Shown: positions 53,891 through 64,000 of the stretch, in pieces
Layout of the letters: each line of letters begins with the position of its first letter
Numbering within the stretch: the stretch's first letter is position 1
Assembly: GCA_001051155.2 (NCBI GenBank)
Contig: JYIP02000001.1
Location: 2,294,001 to 2,358,000 of the forward strand
DNA: 64,000 bases
Direction of reading: 5' to 3'
From: Chrysoporthe austroafricana
Taxonomy: Eukaryota; Ascomycota; Sordariomycetes; Diaporthales; Cryphonectriaceae
The notes under the pieces: model-generated
What the model was told of the DNA's origin: nothing
Seen by the model: only the letters and a program-made list of their open reading frames with translations
Databases searched by the model: none
Position numbers and translations under genes: made by a program

Positions 53891-56800
53891 GACGAAGGTA
53901 ACTTTGCTTGCTGTCAGAAAGATCTGGGTACAAATTGGTCAGAATTGCAAATGGGCGAGGTACGATGTGATCTGACCGATGCAGAAGAGTTTGAGCAACG
54001 ATGAGTTGATAAAGACGAAGACTGAAGACGGGGAGCAACCACCTTGAAGTTTCCAGTGATGGTACTACCAATAACAGGGGCCGTTTCAATGAGGTTGCGA
54101 AAGATAGAATGGGAAAGGGCCCTTCGATGAGACAAGGTGGTAAGAAGGGAGGGAAGGTTGGCACGGGGAAGATGCTTGTGCAAGAGGGTGTCCAAAGCCT
54201 GCAAGGAGCTTACCAGTCTTAACAAAGAAATCTGATTGTCTTAGACTGCTGTTAAAGGAATTCGTCACGTTGTTGTTGTGGTGACGGTGGGGAGGGAGGA
54301 GTGACAGATCTTGTACTGTGCGAGGGGAGATTCGATTTGATGGGGAGTATAGGCAGAACTTTCTGCCCACCTTGACACCGAGTATAGGAGAAAATCATCA
54401 GGAACAGCTTAGGAGGAGGGAGACTTACTGAGGACGAAATTCGTACTTAGTAGTGCGAAGGAAGAGGACGCGAGGATGCTGATGCTATGTGTGAACTAAA
54501 GAGGTTAGCAACTCAAAGTAGCTACGCGTAGATGAAACCACGGTCGAAACTGATCAAAGAACAGAGGGTGTACTCAACCGAGACCACATGGATGACTTGA
54601 GTGGTTGGGGATGGGGGGAAAGACGGTGGCGGGAACGAGGACGAGGAGAAGCAGGAGGCAAGACGAGAAAGACTTACCCCTTTGCCTCGTGGAGGGAGTC
54701 AAGTGATGGATGACACCCTTTGCGGAACCCTTCCGAGAGTGGTCGCGTCTAGAGAGGACGCGGATGTTGATGTGGATGGAAGAGGAAGGGTTTGGAGTGG
54801 ACAGAGCTGCAGCCTGCAACTCGCAGACTGCCTTTTCGTGTTGGAAAGGAGCTCGCGCTAACGCTCCTTCCCAGTACGTCAGCTACGAGCCTGAGGCCGT
54901 TGTCTACTCCCCCAGGGTTGCTCAGGGTTGCCCACGGCGGCGGGCAGGACTCCAGCGGTTGGGTAGTTGTGAGGGAAAGTGTCTCCCTTCTCTAGAGCAG
55001 GAAGAGGAGTCAGTCTTCTTGGGCGTCTCGTGGTCCGGTCTCATCCTGGTCAAACGGACGAGACGATACGGAGGCTCTCGAGAGGAGAACGACTACTGTT
55101 CTGCTACAGACAATTTTCACTGGGGACTTGACAACCGCAAGATAGGGTACATGGGCGAGAACTTGGGAGTAGGAGACATCTGCCATCCGGGAGTCCACCT
55201 AGATGTCGATCGTCCTCAAAGTCGGCGACGGGGGAGCAGCAACGTGGATGAGATATTCAGCAGACGGCCTGCCCGAGGTTCCGAAGACTGCCGCTCCGGC
55301 ATATTGAAGCATTAAGTCAGTCAAGATGTACTAATTATAGACCACACAGAGGCTCAGGGATCTGTGTACGCAGTCCACTGGGCTTCACGGGTTTGGGAGG
55401 CCTATGGGAAAGCGGGCGGTGCGCCACACGGTGTCTGATCTAGGAGCAAGGACTGGTGGCTTCAAGGGATTGCAGTGCAGAGGAGAGGGACCAGATAGCG
55501 CAAGCGACGACTCTCCGTATACCCTGAGCTAAACCAAAATGCTATGCGTACACTCTGCTGGCTCTGCTCGAGCGATGGGCAGAGAATGGCTTGCCAGGCA
55601 CAATCACCAGCTGACATTGCTTATACCGTTCCCAGACATTCCCGGCGCACTTATTGAGCCGTGGTCTTAGTGTTGTAAGTGTGGCTTTTTCTTCTAAGTA
55701 TGAACATACTGTCCTGTTTTGTGGGATTATAGGTCCTATCGAGAAAGCTAAAGCCGCTATAGAGTTGAGCGGAACCACTAGAAAGTGCCTAGGGCTCTGA
55801 ACATTTCTAAGGTCCTTCTAAGTCTGCTAGTTCCAGTGTTAACCAAGCCTTCGAAGTTGGTAGTATGAGGTTCAAGATCAGCACAGCAGTATAATGGACA
55901 GTCCTGTGTCGGATAAGTATAGGGGGTATGTGAAGGTAGAACCCTGTAGCCTGACGATCTCAATAGCCTCTCGGCGACCATCCTACGGTAGAGCCTCGCC
56001 AGGCTGCTGCAGACCAACAGCTTAGCAACCCGTATCGTCAATGCATCTCATTGCATATCCAAGACATCTCTTGCAAAGCCGTGTCCCGAAGAGCCAGGTG
56101 ACTTGGGTGCTTCCGGGACACGTAGTGCCACAAAGACACGACGACGTTGGAGGTAGAACAACGACGAGCCGCATGTAAACAAGGTACCGTAACCTGTCAG
56201 ACCCAGGCTTCCCATCGAAGCAGGCTTCTGGAAGCGAATTGGTGCTCTCGTGGCACCCACCATCGCTATGCTCGAGGCAGGTGGGTGACACCCGCGTCTC
56301 AGCCTGCTCAATGGACTGCACTGCAACCCAGACTCACCGTTCCCAAGCTCCCGCCGCGGCAACCCCTGAAAATTGCCATGTGGCACAGGGGGTGGATTGA
56401 TTGGCCCGACCTCCAGGCTAGCTGTTAGGGGTCCTGGTACTGTGGTACTCAGTATGTATCTTCTCGAAGGGTGCCCCGCGCAAGGGAGGATCGGTCTGTC
56501 TATCAGAAGCTCAGGAGGGCAACCAATTCGATACCGCTGCGGAGGGTGTACGACGAATGCTCCATCGCCCATCACGCTTTCTTGTTTGCGAACTGGCAGA
56601 CACCGTCTCCTCTCTACATAGACCCAGTCGTCCCTCTTTCGACTTGTTCTCATTGGGCTGCGCGGATCGAGAAAAAACGGAGCAATTGGGTCGGTCCTCT
56701 TTTTTTCCCTGGGGCTGTGTCTGTGTGCTGCTCGATCTGTTGGGAACCTGATCGACCACCCGCCGCCCATCTTGGCGTCCGACTCGTCCAAGGTCGCCCC

Positions 56801-56956
56801 CGAATCGCATGATCTGGAACGCATCCTTCCCGAGTGTCAGACCACAGCTAGCCTAGCTCCTCCCCAGGGACAGCACAAGCTCGAGAGGCAAAACCCAGCC
56901 AGCTCGGTCGTCCCCCTCCAGCGACCACCTCCAACCGCACGCACCACAGCGCACCA
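53891..56956. other. 3-kb region: multi-intron leader of the zinc-knuckle gene and desaturase promoter
   Basis: On the minus strand, a TCTGACAG acceptor lies 20 nt upstream of the zinc-knuckle ATG, and strong donors lie at 54213 (GTAAGC), 54428 and 54677 (both GTAAGT). A spliced 5' UTR is therefore likely. A plus-strand frame at 54710-55315 (201 residues) is unsupported. Minus frames at 55542-56041 and 56048-56824 show no domain. The desaturase promoter lies at the right end. Confidence 0.5.
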
Positions 56957-58314
56957 ATGGCTAACTCATCGACGACCACGACGAGCGCCAGCGCGGGGAG
57001 GCGCAAGGCCGCGGCCGGTGGCAAGGCTGCCGATGACGGAGAGATCAGGCTGAGCGGTGCGGCGGCGGCGGGCCAGGCACAGGACGAGGTCGACAAGAAG
57101 ATGCACGACTTCTTCTGGACGTACACGGAGGAGCCGCACAGGACCAGGCGGCTGGCTATCATCAAGGCGCATCCCGAGGTTTGCCACCCCCCCCTTTCCC
57201 CCTCCCCAAGACGGAGCTTCTTGGAGCCTCGCGCATGCTGACGAGCTGGGCCTCTCCCCTCTGCCAGGTCACGAAGCTCTGCGGCCCGGAGCCGTTGACT
57301 AAATACGTCGTCGCCTTCGTCGTCGCCCTCCAGATCTTCTGCGGCTATGTCCTCCGGGACACCCCCTTCTGGTCGTGGAAGTTCTGGGCGCTGGGGTATG
57401 TCGTCGGCGCGACCGCAAACCAGAACCTCTTCCTCGCGATCCACGAGATCTCGCACAACCTCGCCTTCCGGTCTCCGCTGGCCAACAGGCTGTTTGCCAT
57501 CTTCGCGAACCTGCCCATCGGGCTGCCGTACAGCGCTTCCTTCAGAGTATGCCTGGCTGTGTCCCCCACCACTTACCCACATAGACCGTCGCGGGAAGCA
57601 AGGTACTGACACGAGAGCACACACATATAGCCATACCATCTAACCCACCACAAGTCCCTCGGCGTCGACGGCCTCGACACGGACCTGCCCACCGCCCTGG
57701 AGGCCATCGTCTTCGACTCGATCCTCGGCAAGGCCTTCTTCTGCACCTTCCAGATCTTCTTCTATGCCATCCGGCCCATGTGCGTCTTCCAGGTGACCTT
57801 CACCTGGGTGCACCTCATCAACCTCGCCGTGCAGGCCGCCTTCGACTACGCCCTTGTGGCCGCCACCGGCTCCTACCAGCCCCTCCTCTACCTCCTCCTG
57901 TCGTCCTTCCTCGCCGGCTCCCTGCACCCCACCGCCGGCCACTTCATCGCCGAGCACTACGTCTACGAGACCGTCACGCCCGAGGCCCGCGACCCGGAGA
58001 ACAACGTGCCCATCCCCGAGACCTACAGCTACTACGGCCCGCTGAACGCCGTCACCTACAACGTCGGCTACCACAACGAGCACCACGACTTCCCCGCCGT
58101 GCCGTGGACTCGCCTGCCCCGCCTCCGCGCGATCGCCGACGAGTTCTACGCCCCGCTGCCGCGCCACGACTCCTGGGTCCTCGTCCTCTGGCGCTTCGTC
58201 TGGGACGCCAACGTCGGCGTCACGAGCCGCGTCAAGAGGAAGAACGGCGGCCGGAAGGTCGGCGGGCAGCGCGCCAAGGTGGCCGCCTGGACGCCGCAGG
58301 AGATCGAGGCGTGA
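56957..58314 (+). CDS. Sphingolipid delta(4)-desaturase (dihydroceramide desaturase, DES1 type)
   Basis: Three exons (56957-57178, 57268-57546, 57631-58314), all phase 0, give 394 residues. The N-terminal Lipid_DES segment MHDFFWTYTEEPHRTRRLAIIKAHPEV follows a Ser/Ala/Gly-rich leader. Di-iron histidine boxes are HEISHN, HLTHHK and HNEHHD, spaced by predicted transmembrane segments (YVVAFVVALQIFCGYVL, FCTFQIFFYAIRP, LLYLLLSSFLAGSLH). SYYGPLNAVTYNVGYHNEHHD is diagnostic of the family. It inserts the 4,5 trans double bond in dihydroceramide in the ER, using cytochrome b5. In filamentous fungi this feeds glucosylceramide synthesis. Start chosen by ATG context (caccaATGg). Confidence 0.94.
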
Positions 58315-59183
58315 GGGTGGTTCTCCGATGGGAGAAAAAGGAAATGGGATGGATGATTGTAGAGGCGTTCATGATGTCGGAAGACTGTACATGTCAAAAA
58401 ACGAAGAAAGTGTTTCAGCACATATGGGCGGTGTGATTGATTTTCTCGGCGTTTGCGAAGTGCTAGACCTATGAAGGAGAGAGTCCAGATGGTGCTGGGG
58501 TCATCATGCTCTGGGAGCTCATGAGATCTCACGCGATACAAAAATAGAAAGCCATGTCTGTCCTGCTCTCCCGTCTCCCGTTGTCGTGACCTCGGCCCTC
58601 GGCCTCTCAGTACCAGCAGTAAGTGCGGAAGTGCCGCTGCGAGGTCGGCTGGCAAGGAAGCCCACACGCCGCGAAGGTAGTCCTTAACCCAGGTGGCGCC
58701 ATTGTATGCGGGATTCAGGTCTGTGTTTTAACATAAGGGAAAGGCATATCATTAAGAGGCAAAGAAAACCACACCGCCGCCTCATGGAAAGCAGTTGAGG
58801 CCGCCAACGCGAGACAAAATGAGCAGAAATACAAAGTAAGCTACAAAAGCGGAGGCCGAGCCGGAAACGACCGGTCCAGTCCATTTTCCCCTCCCACATC
58901 ATGATGACAGGCAGAGGGTGTCCTTCTGCGCCTTAGATCTCGGACCGGCGTCTTCGAACTGTGAACAGCAGAGGCCATGTCTGGGACTCGATCGTAGTCT
59001 CTCTCCTCCGCGTGGTATCTGGCCCTAGGTCAGGCCAGCGGACCCGTCTTCCCGTCTTGCCATGCCGGCCCGGTTCATTCTCTGTACAAGTGCCGCCTGG
59101 CCCGCCGGACTACTCCTCCTCCTCCCGACAATGTCGTACGCTCGTCCTCCGCAGTCTCCAGACCCAGTTGTGTGTCCTCATCG
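58315..59183. other. Convergent intergenic region
   Basis: Tail-to-tail spacer with both 3' UTRs; no gene seen. Confidence 0.5.
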
Positions 59184-60378
59184 CTAGAACAAGAAATACG
59201 CCAAGAGGAAGCTGACGAGACACAATATCGCGACGAGCTGGATCGGCACGCCCTCCGTGCCCTGTGGCCTGGCGGCAGTCGCAACGGGCGCGGCACCCGG
59301 CTTCTCAGCCGCGGGGGCAACGTTCTTACGCTGGCGCGGACCCTCGGCCTCGACCTGGGCGGCGCCCACGTCCCGCTTGATCTCGCTGGTCGAAACCGGC
59401 TGAGGCGTTTGGGGAGATTGTGCAATGGGCGCAGTGACCTCTCGGTCCTCCCGGGGCTCGCTGATCGCTTCGGACGGCGGGGCGTTGCTGCTTGTCGGCC
59501 TCTGCTCGTCGGGCGAGGCGTAGGCGGCTGCAGGGGTCTCCTCGACCTGTGGATAATCCGTTAGCATGTGATCGGCAGCTGGGTGTCACAGGGCACGAGC
59601 TTACGCCGTTGGTGAGGTGCGGTTGCTTGACGGGGGTAGCGGCAGCAACAGCAGGCTTCGAGGCGCCAGGAGGCAGGAAGAAGACTCTTATCTTCTTCTC
59701 CTGAACGCTAGACTTCTCGACGGAGTCCCACTAGTCATCGGATGCAGAGTTAGCGTGTGCGCGTGACCTGCCGATGATAACTCTGGGCGTGGAGGAGACA
59801 TACGATCGTCTGTACATTGCTGAATTCGAGATCGCTGGAGATTATGACGGACTGGACCAGGAACTTGTCGCGGCACTTTTCGTCCAGGGGAGGGTCCTGC
59901 TTCATGGCCTGGAGGAGGACTGCGGAGAAGAACCGGTAAGCTTCGCGGGCCAAGACTGATGTCCGGTATGGGGATACCAACCAGTGACCTCGACCTCATG
60001 GCCCGGCTCGATGCGGCCGGAGTTCGGTCGCACGCAGTACCTAGACAGATGTCTTGTGTGAGCCTCCTCTCCTGCTAGACACACATCTCGGGCTTCGGGA
60101 ACCGTACTGCTTGGGGGCGGTGGTTTTGACCTGGTTCCGTTAGCCAAACGCCTGACAGAGTGCCACACGGTGCCGGGGCGACGGCGTACCTTGAACGCGA
60201 CAGGCTGCTTGTTCGGGTTCTTGAGCTTCAGGATCTGGGAGACCTCGACGGTGAAGGGCCCTGTGATGCAGGCGGATCAGCTGCCGATCCTCGGTGCAGG
60301 AGGAAGAGGAGAGAGAGCCGTGGGGAGGTGCGACGTACGGCGGAAGCCGAGCTCGAAGGGGTCGATCTCAACAGACAT
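59184..60378 (-). CDS. scs2: VAP family ER membrane contact-site protein (SCS2-like)
   Basis: Seven exons (60378-60339, 60260-60190, 60130-60108, 60040-59982, 59919-59804, 59730-59605, 59546-59184) give 265 residues. An MSP domain fills residues 1-125: [44 protein letters not shown] is the FFAT-binding signature, followed by CRDKFLVQSV and WDSVEKSSVQEKKIRVFFLPP. A Pro/Ser-rich linker precedes a C-terminal tail anchor (VPIQLVAILCLVSFLLAYFLF). Exon 3 is only 23 nt. SCS2 recruits FFAT-motif lipid-transfer and regulatory proteins (such as Opi1 and OSBP relatives) to the ER and tethers ER to plasma membrane. All junctions keep frame, so the model is reliable. Confidence 0.93.
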
Positions 60379-61795
60379 TGTCGCGATGGTGGGGGGGTCA
60401 ATCAGGCAGTCTTGTGTCCAGAGGGCAGATGCGCGAGGTCGTTCGTGGGACGTCGAGATGGCTGGGCTGAGTCGTGTCGAGCGTGCGAGCGAAGAGATAG
60501 AGCTTGACACGCCTGGCTGCAGCGTGGACCCGTTCCTCGTCTCTGGACGCGGGCACCAGACCTAATGACAGTCTGGGTTCGGGTGACGAGCGATCGTGTA
60601 TGACTGTCGACTATCGGCTGTGGAGCGTTGTGTGGCCGTCGGGAGCAGGACTGTCACGAGAAGGTAGGGCAGCGAGGTGGTTTGCAGGTGGGAGGAAAAC
60701 GGAAGTGCAGGCCGGCCAGATCCAGATGACGGCACAAGGTCTTACGACATTGACAGTGCCTGGGGTTATCGGGTCGGGTTTAGTTGGCAGAGCGCGGCAG
60801 GGCAGGGCGCTGGTCTAGGTAAGTCTGGAAACTTGCTGTGGCTGCCTCTGGGCGTCGAAACGGCCTCCCCAAAACCTGCCCTGCGGTCCAATCTCCATCG
60901 CAATCCAGGGTCCCGGCCAACAGGCCAGGTTTCAAGATTCTCCTTCATCCGAACTGTACCTGCCCAGCAGTCGCGAACAGAAGCGCCTGTGATTGATTTA
61001 TTCCAGCCCCATCTCGGCAATCTTGAGCGCGCCCCACCGCATCATCCCCTGAGGCCATCGCCAGCCTTCTTACTAATTGTGCATGAGCACGAATTATTGA
61101 GCAACGGCTTGAGCGTACCATGTAATCTCGGCGCCCCTACCGGTCTCACCCTAGCTCTCGACGGTCCAGATGCTATCGTAGAGGGCAGAACACAACGGTC
61201 TGCTAGCACCCAGTAGGATCGCTAGCGGTTTAGGACAGCTAGGTGACATGTCACACATGCATGTGTGGTACCTCAGACAGCCCCCAGCCCGAGGGGACAG
61301 ACCTCTGCTGGGCCAGGAGGCTGTCCTGTAGAGAACCTGTCGGGTGGTTGGTTATCTTGTCGGCAGATCGTCCCACAGGTAATGTTCACAATGTGCTACT
61401 CACTTCCGCTCATGCAAGGTTGTCTGGACAGTACGGGCGTATAGTGAGTACTGAGTACTAAGCAAGCGCCTGTGCCTGGCTAGACCCTGCACTGGCCCGT
61501 GCTATGCTCCACAGTAGCGACCTACCCAGTAGAGCTGCCCCTCCACCCTCCATCACAGCAGGTAAACCGCCGTTACCGAGTACGTCCCTCACTACAGTGC
61601 CCCTCGCCAAACTTCCACGCTGTTTAATCCTGCCCGGCAGACCACACAGACCCAATCATTCCTCGTCCTGCTAGAAAGTCAAAGCAGAAAGCAGGGCTGG
61701 AGATTGACTGATCAGTCCCGCCGTCCCTTACGTCACCCACCTCACCTCCCACCACACCTTCTTCTCCTCCCGATACATCCGTCCGTACCGCCACC
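60379..61795. other. Divergent promoter region, SCS2-like / UBX protein
   Basis: Head-to-head spacer of 1.4 kb. Pyrimidine-rich leader with TCCGTCCGTACCGCCACC directly upstream of the UBX gene ATG. No gene is called. Confidence 0.5.
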
Positions 61796-62731
61796 ATGGC
61801 CTCCGACTTAGAGACCCTGCTCGAGATGGGCTTCGACAAGCCCCGCGCCGAGATGGCCGTCAAGAAGTCCGGCGGCCTCCAGGGCGCCCTCGAGTGGCTG
61901 GAGAAGAACCAGGACGTCCCGCTCGAGGAGCTCGACGCGCCCGACGACGACGACGAGGAGGCCACCGCGGCCGCCATCAAGGGCCTGGAGGCGGGCCAGC
62001 TGGCCAAGTCCCTCGTCTGCGACGACTGCGGCAAGCAGTTCCGCACCACGGCCATGGCCGAGTTCCACGCGAGCAAGTCCGGCCACGAGAACTTCTCCGA
62101 GTCGACCGAGGAGGTGAAGCCCCTCACCGAGGAGGAGAAGAAGCAGAAGCTCGCCGAGATGCGCGCCGCGCTGGCCGAGAAGCGCTCGCGGCAGTCCGAG
62201 CTGGACAAGGAGGACAACAAGCGCAACGAGGCCATCAAGCGCAAGGCGACCAAGGAGACGCAGGACATGAAGGAGGAGCTCCAGCGCAAGGAGCAGATCA
62301 AGGAGGCCGCGCGCAAGAAGCAGGAGAAGCTCGCCGACCAGGAGGCCAAGCGGCGCATCAAGGCCAAGATCGAGGCCGACAAGGAGGAGCGCCGCCGCAA
62401 GGCCGAGGAGGCCAAGGCCGCCCGGGAGGGCAAGGCCCCGCCCACCGCCGCCGCCGAGGCTGCCGCCGCGCCCGCTGCCCCCTCGCAGCCCAAGTCGAGC
62501 GCGTCCTACACCGACGCGCGGCTGCGCTTCCAGACGCCCGGCGGTACGGTGCAGAAGAGCTTCCCCGCGGAGACGACCCTGTTCGAGGTGGCCGAGGCGC
62601 TGAGGGCGGAGGGCACGAGCGTGCAGAACTTCACCATGACGTTCCCGCGGAAGGTCTTCGAGGCCAGCGAGTTTGGCCAGACGCTTCGGGAGGTGGGACT
62701 TGTTCCTAGCGGTGTCCTGATCGTCAAATAG
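61796..62731 (+). CDS. UBA-UBX protein (UBXN1/SAKS1-like p97/Cdc48 cofactor)
   Basis: Single exon of 311 residues. A UBA domain at 1-40 (LETLLEMGFDKPRAEMAVKKSGGLQGALEWL) binds ubiquitin. A C2H2-like finger follows at about 72-98 (LVCDDCGKQF..FHASKSGHENF), then a long Lys/Glu-rich coiled coil at about 105-215, an Ala/Pro linker and a C-terminal UBX domain at 232-311 (ARLRFQTPGGTVQKSFPAETTLFEVAEAL, TMTFPRKVF). In the UBX loop the FPR motif that docks into Cdc48/p97 is present (TFPRK). Role: adaptor bringing ubiquitylated clients to Cdc48. This domain order is that of human UBXN1. The ATG lies in a strong context (ccaccATGg). Confidence 0.93.
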   Translation: MASDLETLLEMGFDKPRAEMAVKKSGGLQGALEWLEKNQDVPLEELDAPDDDDEEATAAAIKGLEAGQLAKSLVCDDCGKQFRTTAMAEFHASKSGHENFSESTEEVKPLTEEEKKQKLAEMRAALAEKRSRQSELDKEDNKRNEAIKRKATKETQDMKEELQRKEQIKEAARKKQEKLADQEAKRRIKAKIEADKEERRRKAEEAKAAREGKAPPTAAAEAAAAPAAPSQPKSSASYTDARLRFQTPGGTVQKSFPAETTLFEVAEALRAEGTSVQNFTMTFPRKVFEASEFGQTLREVGLVPSGVLIVK

Positions 62732-63653
62732 ACAACCAGGCCCGAAACGAGGAGACTCGAGTGGAACATGGGATCTGCAGTGGAAAGGACTTGAGCCGCT
62801 GCAGGCCAGAATTCTCCCAAAAAATGGCGTTCTAAAAAGGGATTGCGGGCCACCATTTGGGCCTCGGATACATCGCTGAGCATCGGCTAACATATTCGCC
62901 AGCCTGCTGTCGACTTTGGCAGAGGCTGAGAGAGGGTTGCATCTTCATGGTGGACCTGACGCCGTCATAGAGCAGGCGCCAAAGATCTGGGTGCATCTTG
63001 ACCAATTGACGAATTAATGAAGAATACCCCACCCAAGTCTACCGCCTTGACTTACATATTGTAGTTCCTAGACTCCCATGACAAGTGACGATGGGCGGCA
63101 CTCTATGGGTGCATGTTCCTCTACAAGACAGTTCACAGGCATCATCCGTACGCCGATCCGGGCGGATGCCAGAGGCTGAGGTTCTTCGGAGATTGGCATT
63201 TAAGGCGTTGACCATCATGGCATTTGTGAGGCAAGGATTGAAGATTCGGATATGATGAGGCATACAGCCAGACGGCATTCCATTCCCAAACATGTCACTC
63301 ACGTCAAGGTACCTCCATTCAGGAGCAACTGGGCGCAAATTGTTTTTTCCTTTCAATTTGCCAAGGTCATCAAATTCCGGATCCCTCTACTCCATCCCTG
63401 CGACCAGATACCAAAGGAGAAGAAGCCTTCCTCCCCATCCCGTTTTCGTAGATGACTGGTATTTGCTAGACTAGAAGCAGCGTAGCATTGTGTGAGAAAA
63501 AAAATGACCCGCAACCCAATGCATGATCGAAGGAAGTACAGCAGAGCGGGAGAGAGATGTCGTCGTGAGGATGGTGTCGGGTCGGTCGGATTGCTCGTAG
63601 GTTTTTTTGTTGCTCGTTTTGACGGCGGCAGTTGGCAGTGAGGGGAAAACCGT
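62732..63653. other. Convergent intergenic region
   Basis: Tail-to-tail spacer; 3' UTRs expected. No gene recognised. Confidence 0.5.
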
Positions 63654-63921
63654 TTAGTCGAACAGACCGAAGCCCATGTCCTCGTCGGACTCCTCCTTCT
63701 CTGTAGACGATGTCAGCCAGCCAGTCCTGGTCCGGGCGCACCACAGCCCACGCGGGCCTGTGGTGGTTTGGGGCACACGTACCCTCTTCCTTTGCCTCCT
63801 CCTTGGCCTCCTCAGCAGCGGCGGCACCGCCGGCGGCAGCACCACCGGCGGCAGGGGCAGCGGCACCACCACCGGAGCCGACGTTGGTCAGGAGGTCCTT
63901 GACATCCTTGCCCTCGAGAGC
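63654..63921 (-). CDS. rpp1: 60S acidic ribosomal protein P1 (3' part, 5' exons outside the window)
   Basis: Two visible exons (63921-63783, 63700-63654). The first starts [27 protein letters not shown], the end of the dimerisation domain and start of the Ala/Gly hinge, distinguishing P1 from P2. The intron (GTACGT donor) splits a Glu codon in the acidic stretch. The last exon encodes [15 protein letters not shown], the universal P-stalk C-terminus that recruits elongation factors and ribosome-inactivating proteins. Upstream, an ACAG acceptor with CTGAC branch (63940) shows that the window edge lies in an intron, so start and first exons are missing. Confidence 0.92.
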
Positions 63922-64000
63922 CTGTTTGATCGTGATCCTTGTCAGCGTCCATGTTCCCCAGTCGGGTATCAAATCCTATTGAGCCCCCCGGTCCAGATTT

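Noticed and set aside
54710..55315. 201-residue plus-strand frame in the zinc-knuckle leader region
   Set aside because: No recognised domain and it lies opposite the presumed spliced 5' UTR; left unassigned.
56048..56824. 258-residue minus-strand frame upstream of the desaturase
   Set aside because: No domain, no splice partners, and it overlaps other equally long frames in the promoter region.
1..64000. tRNA, 5S rRNA and CRISPR arrays
   Set aside because: No T-loop GGTTCRANNCC context with a matching cloverleaf, no 5S-like block and no regularly spaced repeats with unique spacers were found by eye.

Overview
The window is nuclear DNA of a filamentous ascomycete (Pezizomycotina, most likely a Sordariomycete). 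Genes are split by short introns of about 50-100 nt with GTRNGY donors, CTNAC branch points and YAG acceptors. Coding DNA is GC-rich at third positions, which leaves long antisense shadow frames. The gene set is fungal: ECM33-type GPI wall protein, 21.3 kDa complex I subunit, dihydroceramide desaturase, a cytochrome b5-acyl-CoA dehydrogenase fusion, and CCHC zinc-knuckle proteins. No tRNA, rRNA or CRISPR array was recognised. Gene models were built by hand from splice signals and phase bookkeeping.

Layout. 0-9 kb is housekeeping: 3' end of ECM33 (+), SPF45-like splicing factor (-), DOT5-type peroxiredoxin (-), complex I 21.3 kDa subunit (+), LTO1 (-). 9.8-13.2 kb holds a divergently transcribed pair that is the most exciting locus: a fungal gasdermin-like pore protein (-) facing an ankyrin-repeat/subtilisin-family S8 protease (+). 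This is the gasdermin-plus-protease arrangement known for regulated cell death (het-Q1/het-Q2, rcd-1). The gasdermin frame is intact, while the protease reading frame breaks around its catalytic His block. 13.4-21.6 kb returns to housekeeping: SDR (-), NAA10/ARD1 (+), a large low-complexity protein (-), eIF2B beta (-).

22.8-32.5 kb is a second accessory stretch. It holds a membrane-anchored protein with 15-nt Cys/His repeats, a NACHT/STAND-like protein with no recognisable P-loop, an AAA+ ATPase with a natural Glu-to-Gln change in Walker B and a GC-AG intron, a diverged near-tandem 148-bp duplication, a helical N-terminal domain like those of fungal NLR/cell-death proteins, and a small orphan gene. 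32.8-40.5 kb has the cytochrome b5-acyl-CoA dehydrogenase (-), a flavin amine oxidase (+) and a GIS2/CNBP-like six-knuckle protein (-) with a 15-nt microexon.

40.5-50.3 kb is gene-poor: microsatellites, a decayed SDR pseudogene, a Ty3/gypsy reverse-transcriptase relic with three in-frame stops, and an Asp-rich repeat frame. 50.4-64 kb is again conserved: a methyltransferase (+), a thirteen-knuckle CCHC protein (-) with a multi-intron leader, sphingolipid desaturase (+), VAP/SCS2 (-), a UBA-UBX protein (+) and the 3' part of ribosomal P1 (-) at the edge.

The functional theme beyond housekeeping is programmed cell death or allorecognition: the gasdermin/protease pair and, more speculatively, the NLR-like pieces at 24-31 kb, which lie in separate blocks between conserved genes.
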